Below are positions 49,629 to 60,710 of a DNA stretch of 64,000 nucleotides, piece by piece. The DNA is taken from assembly GCF_024868665.1 (NCBI RefSeq), contig NC_079901.1:612397-676396 (forward strand). The letters run 5' to 3'. How positions within the stretch are numbered: the stretch's first letter is position 1; every line of letters begins with the position of its first letter. Source of the DNA: Triplophysa rosa. Taxonomy: Eukaryota > Chordata > Actinopteri > Cypriniformes > Nemacheilidae. The position numbers and the translations under genes were made by a program. The notes beneath the pieces are model-generated. The model was not told where the DNA came from and made no database searches. It saw only the letters and a list, made by a program, of their open reading frames with translations.

Positions 49629-50167
49629 TTGTCATGATCCTGCCTCACCTTGTCATGCTTTTCTAGTCTTGTGGCAGGGTCATGACAGTCCCACGTGTTT
49701 TGTGTGGAGAGAGACATGGCATTGTTTGTTTTGGCATGCCATGTGCTCTCTCCAGTCTCGTCTTTGTCCCCGCCCCCTCGTTTCCTCGTTAGCTTCCGCT
49801 AGTGTTTGATTCCCCTCACCTGCCTAGTGTTAATATTCCTTGTTAGTTCCCATATGTAATGCCCTTGTGTTTGCTGTCCTGTGCTGTATAGTTTTTGCTT
49901 TCTTGCCTTGCCATGTTGGTTGTACTTACCTTGTGTCTTGATGCCTTGTAGATTTCCTAGTCCTGTTTTAGTCCTGTGGAGTTTAAGTTAAGTATCTTGT
50001 TCTCTCATTTTTTGCCCCCTCGTGGGATGTCTTTTGTTTCACGTTTATTTGTTGTGCCGTTCTTGTTTTAACCCTCATCGTGGGCTTTTGTTTTGATTAA
50101 TAAAGTTTAAGTTCTTCGTGTACCGCATCCTGGACTTGGGTTCTCTCTCCGTGAATGTTTTCTGACA
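49629..50167 (+). mobile_element. Solo LTR
   Basis: A TTGTCATGATCC start and TTTTCTGACA end are flanked by a perfect 5-base duplication GTTTA (49624-49628, 50168-50172). AATAAAG near 50098 is the polyadenylation signal. It is a lone LTR with no internal coding sequence. Confidence 0.82.
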
Positions 50168-50336
50168 GTTTAGAATCTAAAATCTACACTTTACGTGTGA
50201 ATGTAATACAACTTATTTTAAATATTTTATTTTCAGGTTCTGTGGATGTACTGCTTGTGCTAATCTACCGCAAATGACCATGACAATCCAGGTATGGAAA
50301 AGATTGGACTGTTTATAATCTAAAATCTACATTGCC

Positions 50337-51581
50337 AAAAATGGACAAGTAATTTGATTCCATACAATTGCTTTGACAGTGGCAATAAATTAAATTTGAT
50401 CTACAGTGTATCATTTTCCTATAATATCCATTATTATTAATTTGGCTTGTCCTTGTGGGTCCACTGTGACTGTAAGATTTGTTATTGCCAAAATAACTCT
50501 TGGGAGGTTTTGCTATAAGCAAGTGAACTGAATAGTGTATCATGTACATAGAGATTTGCAGTCAGTCTAAGTATTTTGCTGCAACCGTTGACATTTGAAA
50601 AATAGGTTTACCTGATGCCATCTAAGATGTATGTTTTTCTTTCTTCAGCCATTAACTTCAGGATTTTTGGTAGGCATATAATGACAGTGAGTGGGACCAA
50701 AACTCTTGACAATCCAAGTCACCTATAGGCAGTATAAGTAATCTATATGACTCAAATTGCTCAAATAATGTCTACATTTTTTTTAAATAAACATTTTTGC
50801 ACTTCCCCAGTGTCTTTCTTTTTTTAATGAAGGTACAAAATAAAGTACTGTTTTTTTATATTGTGTTTTTATTTTACATGTAAAGAATTTAACAGGAAAT
50901 GACTGTAGGCCTGGGACCTGAGAGTTTCATTATAGATTCAAAACTGCTATTTACTTTTAATTTACAGTATAGTAGGTTTTAAATGTCACTACTTTTGGTG
51001 TATTTTAATAATATATATCTGAATTATAACTGGTAAATGTACAGACATTTGGTTTTTATTAGTAGTTTCTTAGTTATTATACATTTAAAATGTTTTTTTT
51101 AAGTAAATTACTGTATAGATTGACAGAAGCTTCATAAAAAAAGTTCCTAAATTTACAGAGATTACCCTGAGAAGAAGTTGCTTTTTAATCTATTTTTTTT
51201 ATAATGATCTGTTTTTCCATAGTTTTATGAGCAATTATCAACAGTGCTATACTGTAATTTAAGCACTTTTGACTGTAAAATTGGCTCTGTATATTTACAG
51301 TTTATTTCATGTAATTTTGTGAAAGGTTTTTGTCTGTAATTTTACAGAAAACGTCTGGAAACTCTGCTGCCAGACTTTTTACAGTTTTTTTATGGATTTA
51401 AACAGTTTGGATAAGAAGAGTTCCTAAGTAAGAACAATTAGATCTCAAAAGAGCTTCACTGGGAGATGCATTATTTTGCTTGATGCATGGACAGAAAAGA
51501 AAATCTGGCAAATCATTTTCATGACAAGTAAGTAGTCTTTCATTGCACAGTATATTGACATGTTCCTCTGCATTACTCCTA
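50337..51581. other. Intergenic, probably includes the 3' UTR of the SLC6 gene
   Basis: This AT-rich region contains scattered TTTACAG and CTGTAA words typical of a fish repeat (50850-51400). TTTATT at 51301-51306 is a possible minus-strand AATAAA for the transporter, but others exist. Confidence 0.4.
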
Positions 51582-51689
51582 TCAAAACAAATCTTCCATC
51601 TCTGCGGTGCGCATCATTTGCTGCATTTCAGTGCGCTGCTTACGGGTGAGTGGGAGGTTCCTGTCAGGACTGCACAGGTGATGCCAACG
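51582..51689 (-). CDS. SLC6 last exon, cytosolic tail and stop
   Basis: It reads [15 protein letters not shown], then [15 protein letters not shown] and TGA at 51582-51584. RW at the junction continues the LRQ/RW pattern of the family. Confidence 0.88.
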   Translation of the reverse strand, partial: RWHHLCSPDRNLPLTRKQRTEMQQMMRTAEMEDLF

Positions 51690-53610
51690 CTAAGATACAC
51701 AGAAAAATAGTTTACTAGTAGATAAGCCTGGAGGCTTTTTGAAAAATGTAATTGGTTAATAATGTAAATTAGCTTCACCTGTCTCAGATTCCCTTTCCCA
51801 GTAAACAGTCGGCCCAGTGCCCATCCAGGTACTAGTAGAATAGAAGACAGGGCCAGTAACCAGCCTAATGCATACGCCCAGCCTGGGTACACATACCAGC
51901 GGTTAAATGTCAGGGGCTGGTACTGCACCAGAGAACAGACCAAAGACACCTGAGGTTATACAAATGAAAACGAGAAACTGTTCAGACGGGTGACAAGAGA
52001 AATGCTTTAGGTAACAGATATACCAAATAATAAATATTGACTTCTAGGAAGCCCAAACAGATTCAGACACACATACCAGTGACACTAAAGGAGTGAAGTA
52101 TTTCCAGCACAACATGAATATGTAGTTGGGTCGAGTCTTTGTCATGTCCTCAATGATGTCAAACATTCTCTCAGCACCTGGGGTATGTAAGAGAGACTGT
52201 TGCATAAATACTGTCCTGGTGTATGTGTTTCATACTATAGTTAGTATGTTAAAGAAATAGTTCAAAGTGCCTCTGAGAGCACTAAAGGAGATCATGTAAT
52301 GAATTCCCAGTTCAGTGGATTCAGGTAAATGGCTGCATGACCCACTTTAAGGCTTAAATGTGCACCAGAAAAAGTGCATCAGTTCCCCAGAAAAGTTACT
52401 GTATACTTTTGACAAAACAAAAGCAAATCACTCTCATACGCCCACATGGGAGAGCGATGCTGGCTCCTATAGTTTTTTGTTAAAGCATGCAGACAATGAT
52501 CAATCAGAATATATTTTTATGTTGGGTTCTTTATTTAACCTTAGTCAACATAGGCCCGTTTCACAGACATGGTTTAGCTTAAGCCAGGACTATGCCTTAT
52601 TTGAATTAAGGTATTTATGTCGCTTTTATGAAAATGCCTTAGAAGAATACATTACTGGTGAGCATCTTGACACAAAACAATGGCACTGATATATTTTAAG
52701 ATATTTCTGGGCAAGTTATATTCAGTTAAGACAGGTCACACATTCATTTTAGTCTGGGACTAGCCTTACGCCTTGTCTGTGAAACCGGGCCATAGTGTCA
52801 GAGCTGTAGCCCAGTGGTTACTTAGTGCTCTAGACACATATATATGAGCTGTTCGCTAACAGGGACTCGGTTTAGAGTCCGACCTGAGTCCTGTCCTGAT
52901 CTCAGACACCGTCACCCTCATGCTTCTGTCTGCCTCCACATATAAATAAAAGCCCAAAAATATAATGATAAAAACCCTTAGTCACATTTTACTGCCATTG
53001 TATTTAATTCAACTAAATCCAAACTGTCATTTTGGGTGAAGATTTCTTTTAATGTGCATTTCTGTTGTTTGTTTATGACTCACCAAATGTCCAACCCATG
53101 GCCAGAGACTCAAATACAGATAGGAACAGAACACAAGCTCCATTGCAGGCATAGTAGTCAAACAACTGGAACACATACATCCCTCCCTGTGAGTCAAAAT
53201 ACAACATTTCAACTGAGGACAAGGTGCCTACTATATAGTATAAGGTGCTTATAACACACACTCAGCATTCTTCTGTTGAGTTCTGATAGTGGTTTCTTTA
53301 CCCTAGCTGGCAATTTGAACAAACGTGACAAGTGTGTTAAAAATATACGTTAGCCTACATATTCATATTTTGAGTTTTCCAAAATTATACTTTTTCCAAT
53401 AAAATTCACATTTATGTGATCATTTTTTCAGTGATTTCACACCCTGCACAAACACTCTTTTCACCACCTCACCTCTGTAACCATGACGAGTTGACCAAAG
53501 AAGCAGATGAGACAAAAGATAAGTAGAAACATTTCTCTTCTTCCTGTTTTGCGCAACACCATGGGGAACAGATCCATGACTGACGTCATGACGACCTCCA
53601 TTCCAACAAA
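51582..53610 (-). CDS. SLC6 family transporter, last five coding exons
   Basis: Five minus-strand exons (53473-53610, 53084-53186, 52077-52177, 51779-51949, 51582-51689) join in frame to 206 residues and TGA. They match the C-terminal third of sodium/chloride-dependent neurotransmitter transporters: [16 protein letters not shown], then [16 protein letters not shown] (TM9-10), [20 protein letters not shown] (TM11), [19 protein letters not shown] (TM12 start) and a short cytosolic tail. Family members import GABA, betaine, taurine or creatine with Na+ and Cl-. [13 protein letters not shown] and the [10 protein letters not shown] tail favour the GABA/betaine/taurine group (slc6a12/a13-like), but the substrate cannot be told without TM1-8. 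The gene converges on reln. Upstream exons were not found in the window. Confidence 0.93.
51779..51949 (-). CDS. SLC6 exon (TM12)
   Basis: It reads [20 protein letters not shown], then [20 protein letters not shown] and GKGNLRQ. It is phase 0 at both ends. Confidence 0.95.
52077..52177 (-). CDS. SLC6 exon (TM10-TM11)
   Basis: It reads [20 protein letters not shown], then [11 protein letters not shown]. It enters in phase 1 and ends in phase 0. Confidence 0.94.
52553..52791. mobile_element. MITE with GGCCCGTTTCACAGACA ends
   Basis: Inverted ends GGCCCGTTTCACAGACATGG and CTTGTCTGTGAAACCGGGCC bound a 239-base element inside an SLC6 intron. It is related to 12052-12291. Confidence 0.8.
53084..53186 (-). 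CDS. SLC6 exon (TM9-TM10)
   Basis: It reads [20 protein letters not shown], then [14 protein letters not shown]. It ends in phase 1 with donor GTGAGT. Confidence 0.95.
53473..53610 (-). CDS. SLC6 exon (TM8 end to TM9)
   Basis: It reads [20 protein letters not shown], then [19 protein letters not shown] and VTE. It is phase 0 at both ends. The FV start matches the usual SLC6 junction after DSQ. Confidence 0.92.
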
Positions 53611-54285
53611 CTTTAAAGGTATAGAATAACAAAAGTGGTTAACACTTTAGAATAATGGTCCGTTGTTAACAAGTAACTATGCAGTAATAAGTAATGAATT
53701 AATAAGTTTTACTACATTAACATTGAACATAAGACTATTAACTAATATGGAAAAAAGAGGAACTAATTAGTAACTAATAGCAAATTTGGGACAATGGTAG
53801 ATCCTTATTAGGTATTCGATAATTACTAAATAAAAATATCCTCAATGAGAACTAGCGAACGATGACTAATTGTAAGGAAGTACCAAATAATTACTAATAA
53901 TCATAACAGAAACATGCCGAGAAGTGAGTATTCATCTTTTTTAAACTCTTAACATGTTTATAAAATGTGTAAAAATAAATAATTAAGAAGTCATGCTGAA
54001 TTACTAACATTTAAACAATTTGACCGACAATCAAATATTTTATGTTTGATTTGCCCTCCTTGTCCCCTCCTTATTTAAAAGTATGCGTTAGGTGTGAGTG
54101 ATTTAATTAATCTTTCACTGGCCCCATGGAGTGGTGTGGTGCTCGCAACCACTTTTAAAGTACATTTCCGCGTTGAAAAATGGAAAGGTTTTCCTTCACG
54201 TTTTTGAAAAGTTTCACGCACACACAACAGCATTATCAAAACAATCTGCATTTACATGGATCTGGGAAAAGGAATAAAACCCCTG
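53611..54285. other. AT-rich sequence upstream of the SLC6 exons
   Basis: I found no SLC6 exon here. TTACTAA/TTAGTAA words in both orientations at 53640-53900 suggest a MITE. 54170-54260 resembles the repeat at 38215-38450. Confidence 0.4.
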
Positions 54286-54363
54286 CTCCCTGAAAAGGGA
54301 ATGAGATGCTGCGTCGCCATAGCAACACTATTGGGGAATGCCTCTGCGTGACTGCGTCTGAAG

Positions 54364-56051
54364 TAGGGGTGTTGGGAAAAATCGATTTACCTAACTATCT
54401 CAATTCTTTTTAAAACGATTTAAAAATCGATTGGTTTATCTCAGATTCAATTATTTTTTTTATTTTACTTTTCCTAAGAGGTGGTGGAGTTACCACTTTT
54501 ATTCCAACAGAGGGCGTAAAGCACATGTTTGTATCCGTATTAGATGACGTCGTATCCGTTTTAAGCTGGTGCGAGGACGCAAAAATCATGGCCGAGTCAG
54601 CGGATCAAAGCTCGGAAATTATTTCGGCACCTTCACGTTTCAAATACCAAGTGTGGAAACACTTTGGATTTTACACTTTACCGGGAAAAGCAGCTCTAGA
54701 CATGACTAAAACGGTATGCAAACTCTCCCATACACTGAGTTTCATGGTTCAAGGTACTTTAAAATATACACTGTGTATGTGTATGCTCCTGAAATAAAAG
54801 TTCAGAAAGATATGATGCATTGGTTTTGTTAATATGACTCATAATATACGTCAGGGCTATTCAATTAGTTTCTCATGAGGGCCAGTTCATGAAAAGCATC
54901 CCAAATGAGGGGCCGGAGAGATATGGCTTGCAATATGAGGGATGACACAACAACAATAAGAAATCCGTTTGATTTTTTCCCAAATTCCGTTTTTTCTGTT
55001 TTAATTTTTCTGCATTTTCCGTCCTTCACTATACAATAGTAATATATTTGCCCACATGAAAAAAATACTACAGTATTCACTTATAAACTACTGTATATTA
55101 AAAGCCTGCAGTAGATACAGTACGTTGAACCATACAGGGAAAAATAAAAATAGAAATAATAGAATCTTACATAATACATTTGCAAGATTCTGTGCCATTC
55201 CGCGTTATACAGCAAAATCTGTTTAATGCCTGAAATCCGTGATTCAATCTTTGGGCCGTGTATGTTGTATTTTTACATTTTTGCCCCACAAGACACACAA
55301 AGTGTTTTCCTACATTTAAACATGCTGATGTTGTATGTTAAACTGCACAACAACAACAACATCGGTGCATTGTAAGATGCCCAAGCAGGCTTTTCTACAT
55401 TCAAACATGTTCATTTGTTGTATTTTGAAACTGCATAACAAAAAAGGAAACTTCAGTGAGTGAAACAACATTAACCTACACAGGCGCTGTTCTCCGACGC
55501 GCTGTTCTCCGCCCTTGCCTCTGTACTTTTGAAATGGTGGTCCTATTCGTGCTAGCAAAATGTCAGAAATGAAACTAATAAAAGTTATCATCCGTCATCG
55601 TCCTGTTCACATCGTCCCACAGGAGAGAAGGCTTGCGAGTCGCGCTACTCGCCTAACGTCACGTGACTCCTGCTTGGTGTTGCTGCAGCTCGTGCTGAAT
55701 GGAACAGGCACGCGTCACTTCATTACTGTAGGGTCTGTTCCCGACTGAACTAAATTTATTCTAGAGATTCTTTTTCACACTGTGCTACTTGAAGGGCCGG
55801 AACAAATTACATTGAGGGCCGGGTTTGGCCCGCGGGCCGCCAATTGAATAGTCCGGATATACAGTCTCTTCAATGGTATGATCAAGTATTCTCCTAGTCT
55901 TTAATAAGCAAAAACAAAAATCACAATAAATTGTAATATCGACTCAATAGTTATATAATCACAATACTCAATAATCGGAATATATATTGAATCTGCACAC
56001 AAGTATCGGGATAGTATTGAATCGGCAAAGTAGTGTATCGTTACACCCCTA
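54364..56051 (+). mobile_element. hAT element with BED-finger remnant
   Basis: TAGGGGTGT and ACACCCCTA ends are flanked by a perfect 8-base duplication GTCTGAAG (54356-54363, 56052-56059), diagnostic of hAT. A frame from 54589 reads MAESADQSSEI then RFKYQVWKHFGFYT and KTVCKL, a BED-type zinc-finger start of a hAT transposase. The catalytic part is absent; another hAT sits inside. Confidence 0.85.
54852..55856. mobile_element. Second hAT-type element nested in the first
   Basis: Ends CAGGGCTATTCAATT and AATTGAATAGTCCGG are inverted, each followed inward by GAGGGCC-type words. The flanks ATATACGT and ATATACAG agree at 6 of 8 bases, a decayed target duplication. No long transposase frame is present. 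Confidence 0.75.
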
Positions 56052-56218
56052 GTCTGAAGTACGTATGTCAAAAACATCCAATCGTGAAATGATACGTCAA
56101 AGGCGGGATGACGTATAGGACCAGGAAGTATAAAATTGTCTCATTCCCTTCTCAGGGAACAGGGTTTACAGACGAAAGCCAAGACGTTCCCTTTCGAGGG
56201 AACTCCCGCTGCATCACA

Positions 56219-57730
56219 TATACATTTACATTTATTCATTTAGCAGACGCTTTTATCCAAAGCGACTTACAAGTAGGAGAGCATATAAACATTTTGTCAG
56301 CACGCTAAACAGTACCGTTAGTTTACAAAACCATGCTACTAGATGATTAAAGCTGGAGTAAGCAAGGGAGAAAATGAACAACAAGATTTTTTTTAGACAC
56401 AAGACATAGACAGTTATTGGTTAGTCAAATACATGTGGAACAGGTATGTTTTCAGCTGTTTTTTGAAAGTTGTGAAGGATGCTGCAGTTCGGGTGGAGGC
56501 TGGCAGTTCATTTCACAACAGGGGAACCGAATGAGACGTGCAGCTGCATTCTGGATCATTCCCAAGGGCTTGGCTGCATTGGTTGGAAGGCCGCCCAGTA
56601 GAGAACTGCAGTAGTCCAGTCTTGATATGACCAGAGCTTGGACTAGCAGCTGAGAGGCATGCTCCAGAAAGCATTTGCTTGTAAAGAAGCAAATGCTTGC
56701 AAGTTTGAGTGGTTGCTGCGATGTGAGAGGTGAATTTCAGCTGGTCGTTGAACATCACCCCCCAGGTTCTTCACAGACTTGGTGAGTGTTATTGTTAAAG
56801 ATCCGAGCTGAATGGTAAGATGGTGTTCAATTGATGGGTGGTGCGGTATAACCAGGAGTTCTGTCTTGGAGAGGTTGAGTTGTAGGTGATGCTCTTTCAT
56901 CCAATAAGAGATGTCCAGAAGTCAGGCAGAGATGGTGGGCTCATTTGGCTGAAAAGAGAAATAAAGCTGCGTATCATCTGCATAAAAATGGTATGAGAAC
57001 CCATGTGCCTTAATAATTGGACCCAGGGAGGTGGTATATATAGAAAAGATGAGAGGAGCCAGAACTGATGCTCGACGAACTCCAGTTGTCAGCTGGTGAG
57101 ATCTGGATGTCTCGCCTCTCCAGGATACCTTAAAGGATCTGCCTGTGAGATAAGAGTCAAACCTGTTGAGTGCAGTTTCAGACATGCCCAGTTTGGGGAG
57201 AGTGGACAGCAGGATCTGGTGGTTCACAGTGTCAAATGCAGCAGGGAGATCGAGCAGAATAAGGACAGATTACAAGGATTAACCCTTGCCTGCAGTAGGT
57301 TTTCGACGAAAGACATAAGAGTGGTCTCCGTAGAATGTCCTTTCTTTAAGACGGATTGTTGACTGTCCAGAAGGTCGTGCTGTGAGAGATAAGCAGAGAG
57401 CTGGCTAAATACTGCCCTTTCGAGAGCCTTGGAAAGGAAAGGCATGGGTGAGATTGGTCTGTAGTTGCTGACCACTGAGGGGTTGAGTGTTGGTTTCCTG
57501 AGTAAAGGTGTTACCAGGGCTTGTTGAAATGAGGTGGGCACAGTACCAGTGGTGATGGAGTTGTTTATAATGTGTGCGAGTTGAGGCAGTAGAGATGGAG
57601 AGATAGCCTGTAGGAGGTGGGAAGGGATCGGGTCAAGGGGACAGGTAGTAGGCCGGGTGGAAAGGAGAGTTTTGGAGATATCAATAGAAATGCTCTTGGG
57701 GAAAGACATGCCAGTGCCGCCATGCTTCAC
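56219..57730 (-). mobile_element. 5'-truncated L2-type LINE
   Basis: Three minus-strand frames in a row carry reverse transcriptase: SFQQALVTPLLRKP with SNYRPISPMPFLSKALERAV (57730-57224), TGVRRASVLAPLIFSIYT and YHFYADDTQLY (57227-56922), then NLSKTELLVIP (56900-56643). YADD is the catalytic motif. Frameshifts separate the pieces. The 3' end carries the GCAGACGCTTTTATCCAAAG tail at 56241. Confidence 0.85.
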
Positions 57731-57755
57731 GTCTGTGTGTATAAACCAAACACAA

Positions 57756-57970
57756 CTAAGGCAAAAGTACTTGAGCGCTCAGATCCAGATTATAAAACCT
57801 GACAACAGTAAGTGGCAAGGACAAGCCTGCTGCATCACAGATGTCCTGAAGAGACTTCCCTGACCCTAAGGCCTTAGAGGCCGCCATACCCCAAGTTGAG
57901 TGTGCCCTCGCATCTACGAATGACGGTCTGCCACAAGATTCATAAGCACAAGATTCGTACACCTGCTGCC
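57756..57970 (-). pseudogene. DIRS tyrosine recombinase C-terminal remnant
   Basis: In another frame the minus strand reads ARAHSTWGMAASKALGSGKS, LQDICDAAGLSLPLTVVRFY and NLDL. This is the typical end of the DIRS recombinase, with the HSTRG-like box (Arg changed to Trp) and RFYNLD. It directly abuts the truncated reverse transcriptase. Confidence 0.7.
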
Positions 57971-58855
57971 GGTGTGCCACGCTCTCCAGGGAACCCGACT
58001 CTGTAGCCAGTGTTGGAGCGGTCGCATGTGCATCAACCCGAGGGGGACCACCCCCGCAGAGGACACCATGTGCCCCAGGAGCCTCTGAAATAGTTTCAGG
58101 GCGACCACTGGCTGCCTGAAGAGGTTCAGGCAGTTCAGCACCGACTGTGCACGCTCGGTAGTTAACCGTGCTGTCATGGAGACAGAGTCGAGTTCCATAC
58201 CGAGAAAGAGGATGCTCTGCACGGGGGAGAGCTTGGTCTTTTCCCAGTTGACTTGTAGCCCCAAACGATCTAGATGCTGGAGCACCAGTTCCCTGTGTGT
58301 ACACAACAGATCTCGCGAGTGTGCCAAGATGAGCCAGTCGTCGAGATAGTTTAGTACCCGCACACCTCTTTCCCTGAGGGGAAGGAGGGCGGCTTCCACG
58401 ACCTTTGTGAAGACTCGTGGAGACAGGGACAGACCGAAGGGGAGGACCCTGTACTGATATGCCCGCCCCTCGAAAGCGAACTGTAGGAACGGCCAATGCC
58501 GAGGGAGGATCGAGACATGAAAGTATGCGTCCTTCAGGTCGATTGCCATGAACCAATCCTGAAATCTGACAGACGTCAGGATGCGCCGCTGCGTGATCAT
58601 CCTGAACGGCAGCTTGTGTAGGTGCTTGTTCAGGGCACGCATATCTAGGATGGGGCGCAGCCCCCCGCTTTTCCATGGGACAATGAAGTACGGGCTGTAA
58701 AACCCGCTGAACATCTCGGCTGGAGGGACGGGCTTGATCGCTTCCTTCGCCAGAAGGGTGGCGACCTCGGCCCAAAGCACGGGCACATCCCTGCCTCTGA
58801 CTGAAGTAGAGAGGATGCTCCGGAACTTGGGCGGGTGTCTGGTGAACTGGATCAC
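57914..58855 (-). pseudogene. DIRS reverse transcriptase, truncated
   Basis: A 313-codon frame reads FYSPYFIVPWKSGGLRPILD, AIDLKDAYFHV, FAFEGRAYQYRVLPFGLSLS and the catalytic VLNYLDDWLILA, then [19 protein letters not shown]. The family normally continues into RNase H and a methyltransferase-like or recombinase ORF. Here it runs out after WRAWHTGS, about residue 295, at a deletion. Confidence 0.88.
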
Positions 58856-59043
58856 GTAGCCGAGACGAATCGCCTTCCCTAGCCACCGTGACGGCCTGGG
58901 AAGCCGAAGTCATGCTCCCAGGAACCGAGACAAGGGGACTAGGGGTTCGATCTGCTTCATCGTCCCCGCGGGGGGTGGTTCGATGGCTAGCAGTACGGAT
59001 CCCTCGCCGTGGAGGTATACTCGATCTCCCTGGGGTCTTCCGA

Positions 59044-60710
59044 TCAGGGCCGCTTCTGCTTCTGCGACGGCTGCTGACGGGATGGCGGTTTCCTCTTCGA
59101 CGTCCTTTTCTGGGAGGCCGCCTGGCTGGGGGGCGCTGGAGCCTGAACCTGCCGAGTCACGGCTGAGTACTGCTGGTGGAAGTCCTCGACGGTGTCACCA
59201 AACAGCCCACCCTGTGAGATGGGTGCATCGAGAAAGCGAACTTTCTCAGCGTCCCGCATCTATGCAAGGTTAAGCCAGAGGTGTCTCTCCTGGACCACCA
59301 AAGTGGACATCGTCTGACCCAGGGCCTGTGCGGTCACCTTGGTCACCCGTAGGGCGAGGTCGGTGGCGGTGCGGAGTTCCTGCATTAACCCTGAGTCGGT
59401 CTTACCCTCGTGGAGGTCCTTCAACACCTTGGCCAGATGGACCTGCAGGATGGCCATGACGTGGAGGGAGGAGGCAGCCTGGCCAGTAGCTGCGTAAACT
59501 TTCGACACCGGGGATGCCGAAAACTTACACGCTTTGGATGGTCGCCACAGGTGGCCGCCGTCTGCGGGCACAGGTGCACTGCAACGGCACGCTCCACCTG
59601 GGGAACATCGACATAGCCCCTTGCTGCCCCACCATCGAGGGAAGTAAGGACGACAGAGCTGGTCTTACAGAAACGAGCCGAGAAGGGGGCATTCCACATC
59701 TTACTGAGCTCCTCATGCACTTCCGGGAAAAACGGGACCGGGGCTGGGCACGGCTTGGAGTTGCGCTTGGACCCGAGGTACCACGTATCCAGCCGCGAGC
59801 GCTGGGGGAGAGGCGGTGCGGTGCACTGCAACCCAATGCTCGTGGCGGCCCGGGAAAGCATGGTTGACATCTCGATATCCGCCTCTTCCTGGGCTCGACC
59901 CCCCAAGGAAGGGAGCTCCGAGGAGTCATCGATATCAGATGCCAATAAGTCGCCCTCCGATGCTGTAATCGACTGTAACAGAGTTCAATGTAGGGAAAGA
60001 AGGAGGCGGGAACCGGCGAACATTCATAAAACTTTAATGAAAAAATAAATAAACAATAAACAGCAAATAACAGGCCGGCAGCCACCTCACGGTTGACTGC
60101 CGGCCACACGAACACATAAACAAACGTAACCTATTTCCGGGCCCGGTCCTCTCTCGTCGGCAGTCCCGTCGCTCGTCCTCTTATGCTCCCTAGCTCCCCG
60201 TGAGGCATGCGGGACCGGTGCGCGTACAGCTGATACTCATTATCACTCACGCCACCGGCCCCGCCTTCCTGCCCCACGGCTCTCGTCCCGCCTTCCTCGC
60301 TACAGCGACATCTCATCTTCGTCACTCACTTCCGAGTACATGGCCGAGGAACAAGACGGGGTAGGACCGTCTCCTGGGGGGCGGTCAGACGAGCGAGAGG
60401 GGGAGCGAACAGTCCGCGAGCCTGTGGCTGACGGATTAACGCTCATGATAATCCCCATATCACCCCCGGTGCTCGCTGTAGTGGACGGCAGGGCCGTAGC
60501 CACTGCGATCCCGGAATGGGAAGCAGACGAGGTGCTGGCTGTGTCCATGAAGAACACAGCTACCTGTGACCGCAACGTCTGGATCGCCATCCACCCGCAG
60601 TGTGGGCAGGACGTATCCACAAAGGCTGCCTCAGCGTGCCAGAGACTCAAACACTCATGTCCGTTCCCCTCCTCGATGAGCGCGTTGCACCCACGAGAAC
60701 AGCGGGCCAT
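59044..60710 (-). pseudogene. DIRS gag-like region, broken
   Basis: Frames 60710-60300, 59945-59421 and 59571-59260 carry the pieces: a Cys/His-rich start (CSRGCNALIEEGNGHEC, CPHCGW), MASDIDDSSELPSLGGRAQE, and PADGGHLWRPSKACKFSASP with a basic end (AASQKRTSKRKPPSRQQPSQ at 59140-59060). The solo LTR and frame changes break it. Confidence 0.65.
59974..60304 (-). mobile_element. Solo LTR nested in DIRS
   Basis: Read on the minus strand it starts TGTAGCGAGGAAGGCGGG and ends GAACTCTGTTACA. The flanks TCGAC and GCGAC agree at 4 of 5 bases, a target duplication. It includes a CCGGCAG..CTGCCGG hairpin at 60074-60104. Confidence 0.7.

Larger units (their letters stand above)
48245..50336 (+). repeat. 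Tandem duplication of a ~142-base exon-like unit, split by insertions
   Basis: Unit 1 (48245-48340, then 49605-49628 and 50173-50194) and unit 2 (50195-50336) match closely. Each has a T-rich tract, TTCAG, about 55 bases and CAG/GTATGG, the look of acceptor, exon and donor. One frame is open in both (FCGSTACDNLQQ.. and FCGCTACANLPQ..). Identity is unknown. Confidence 0.6.
54286..56218 (-). mobile_element. Terminal part of a retroelement interrupted by hAT elements
   Basis: TCCCTGAAAAGGGAATGAGA (54286-54305) is mirrored by TCTCATTCCCTTCTCAGGGA (56139-56158), followed by GACGTTCCCTTTCGAGGGAA. This resembles the non-coding end of cyprinid DIRS-type elements and may belong to the DIRS at 57756-61085. 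The link is inferred. Confidence 0.4.

Noticed and set aside
58888..59273. Plus-strand frames of 92 and 96 codons
   Set aside because: They are GC-rich antisense shadows of the DIRS coding strand.
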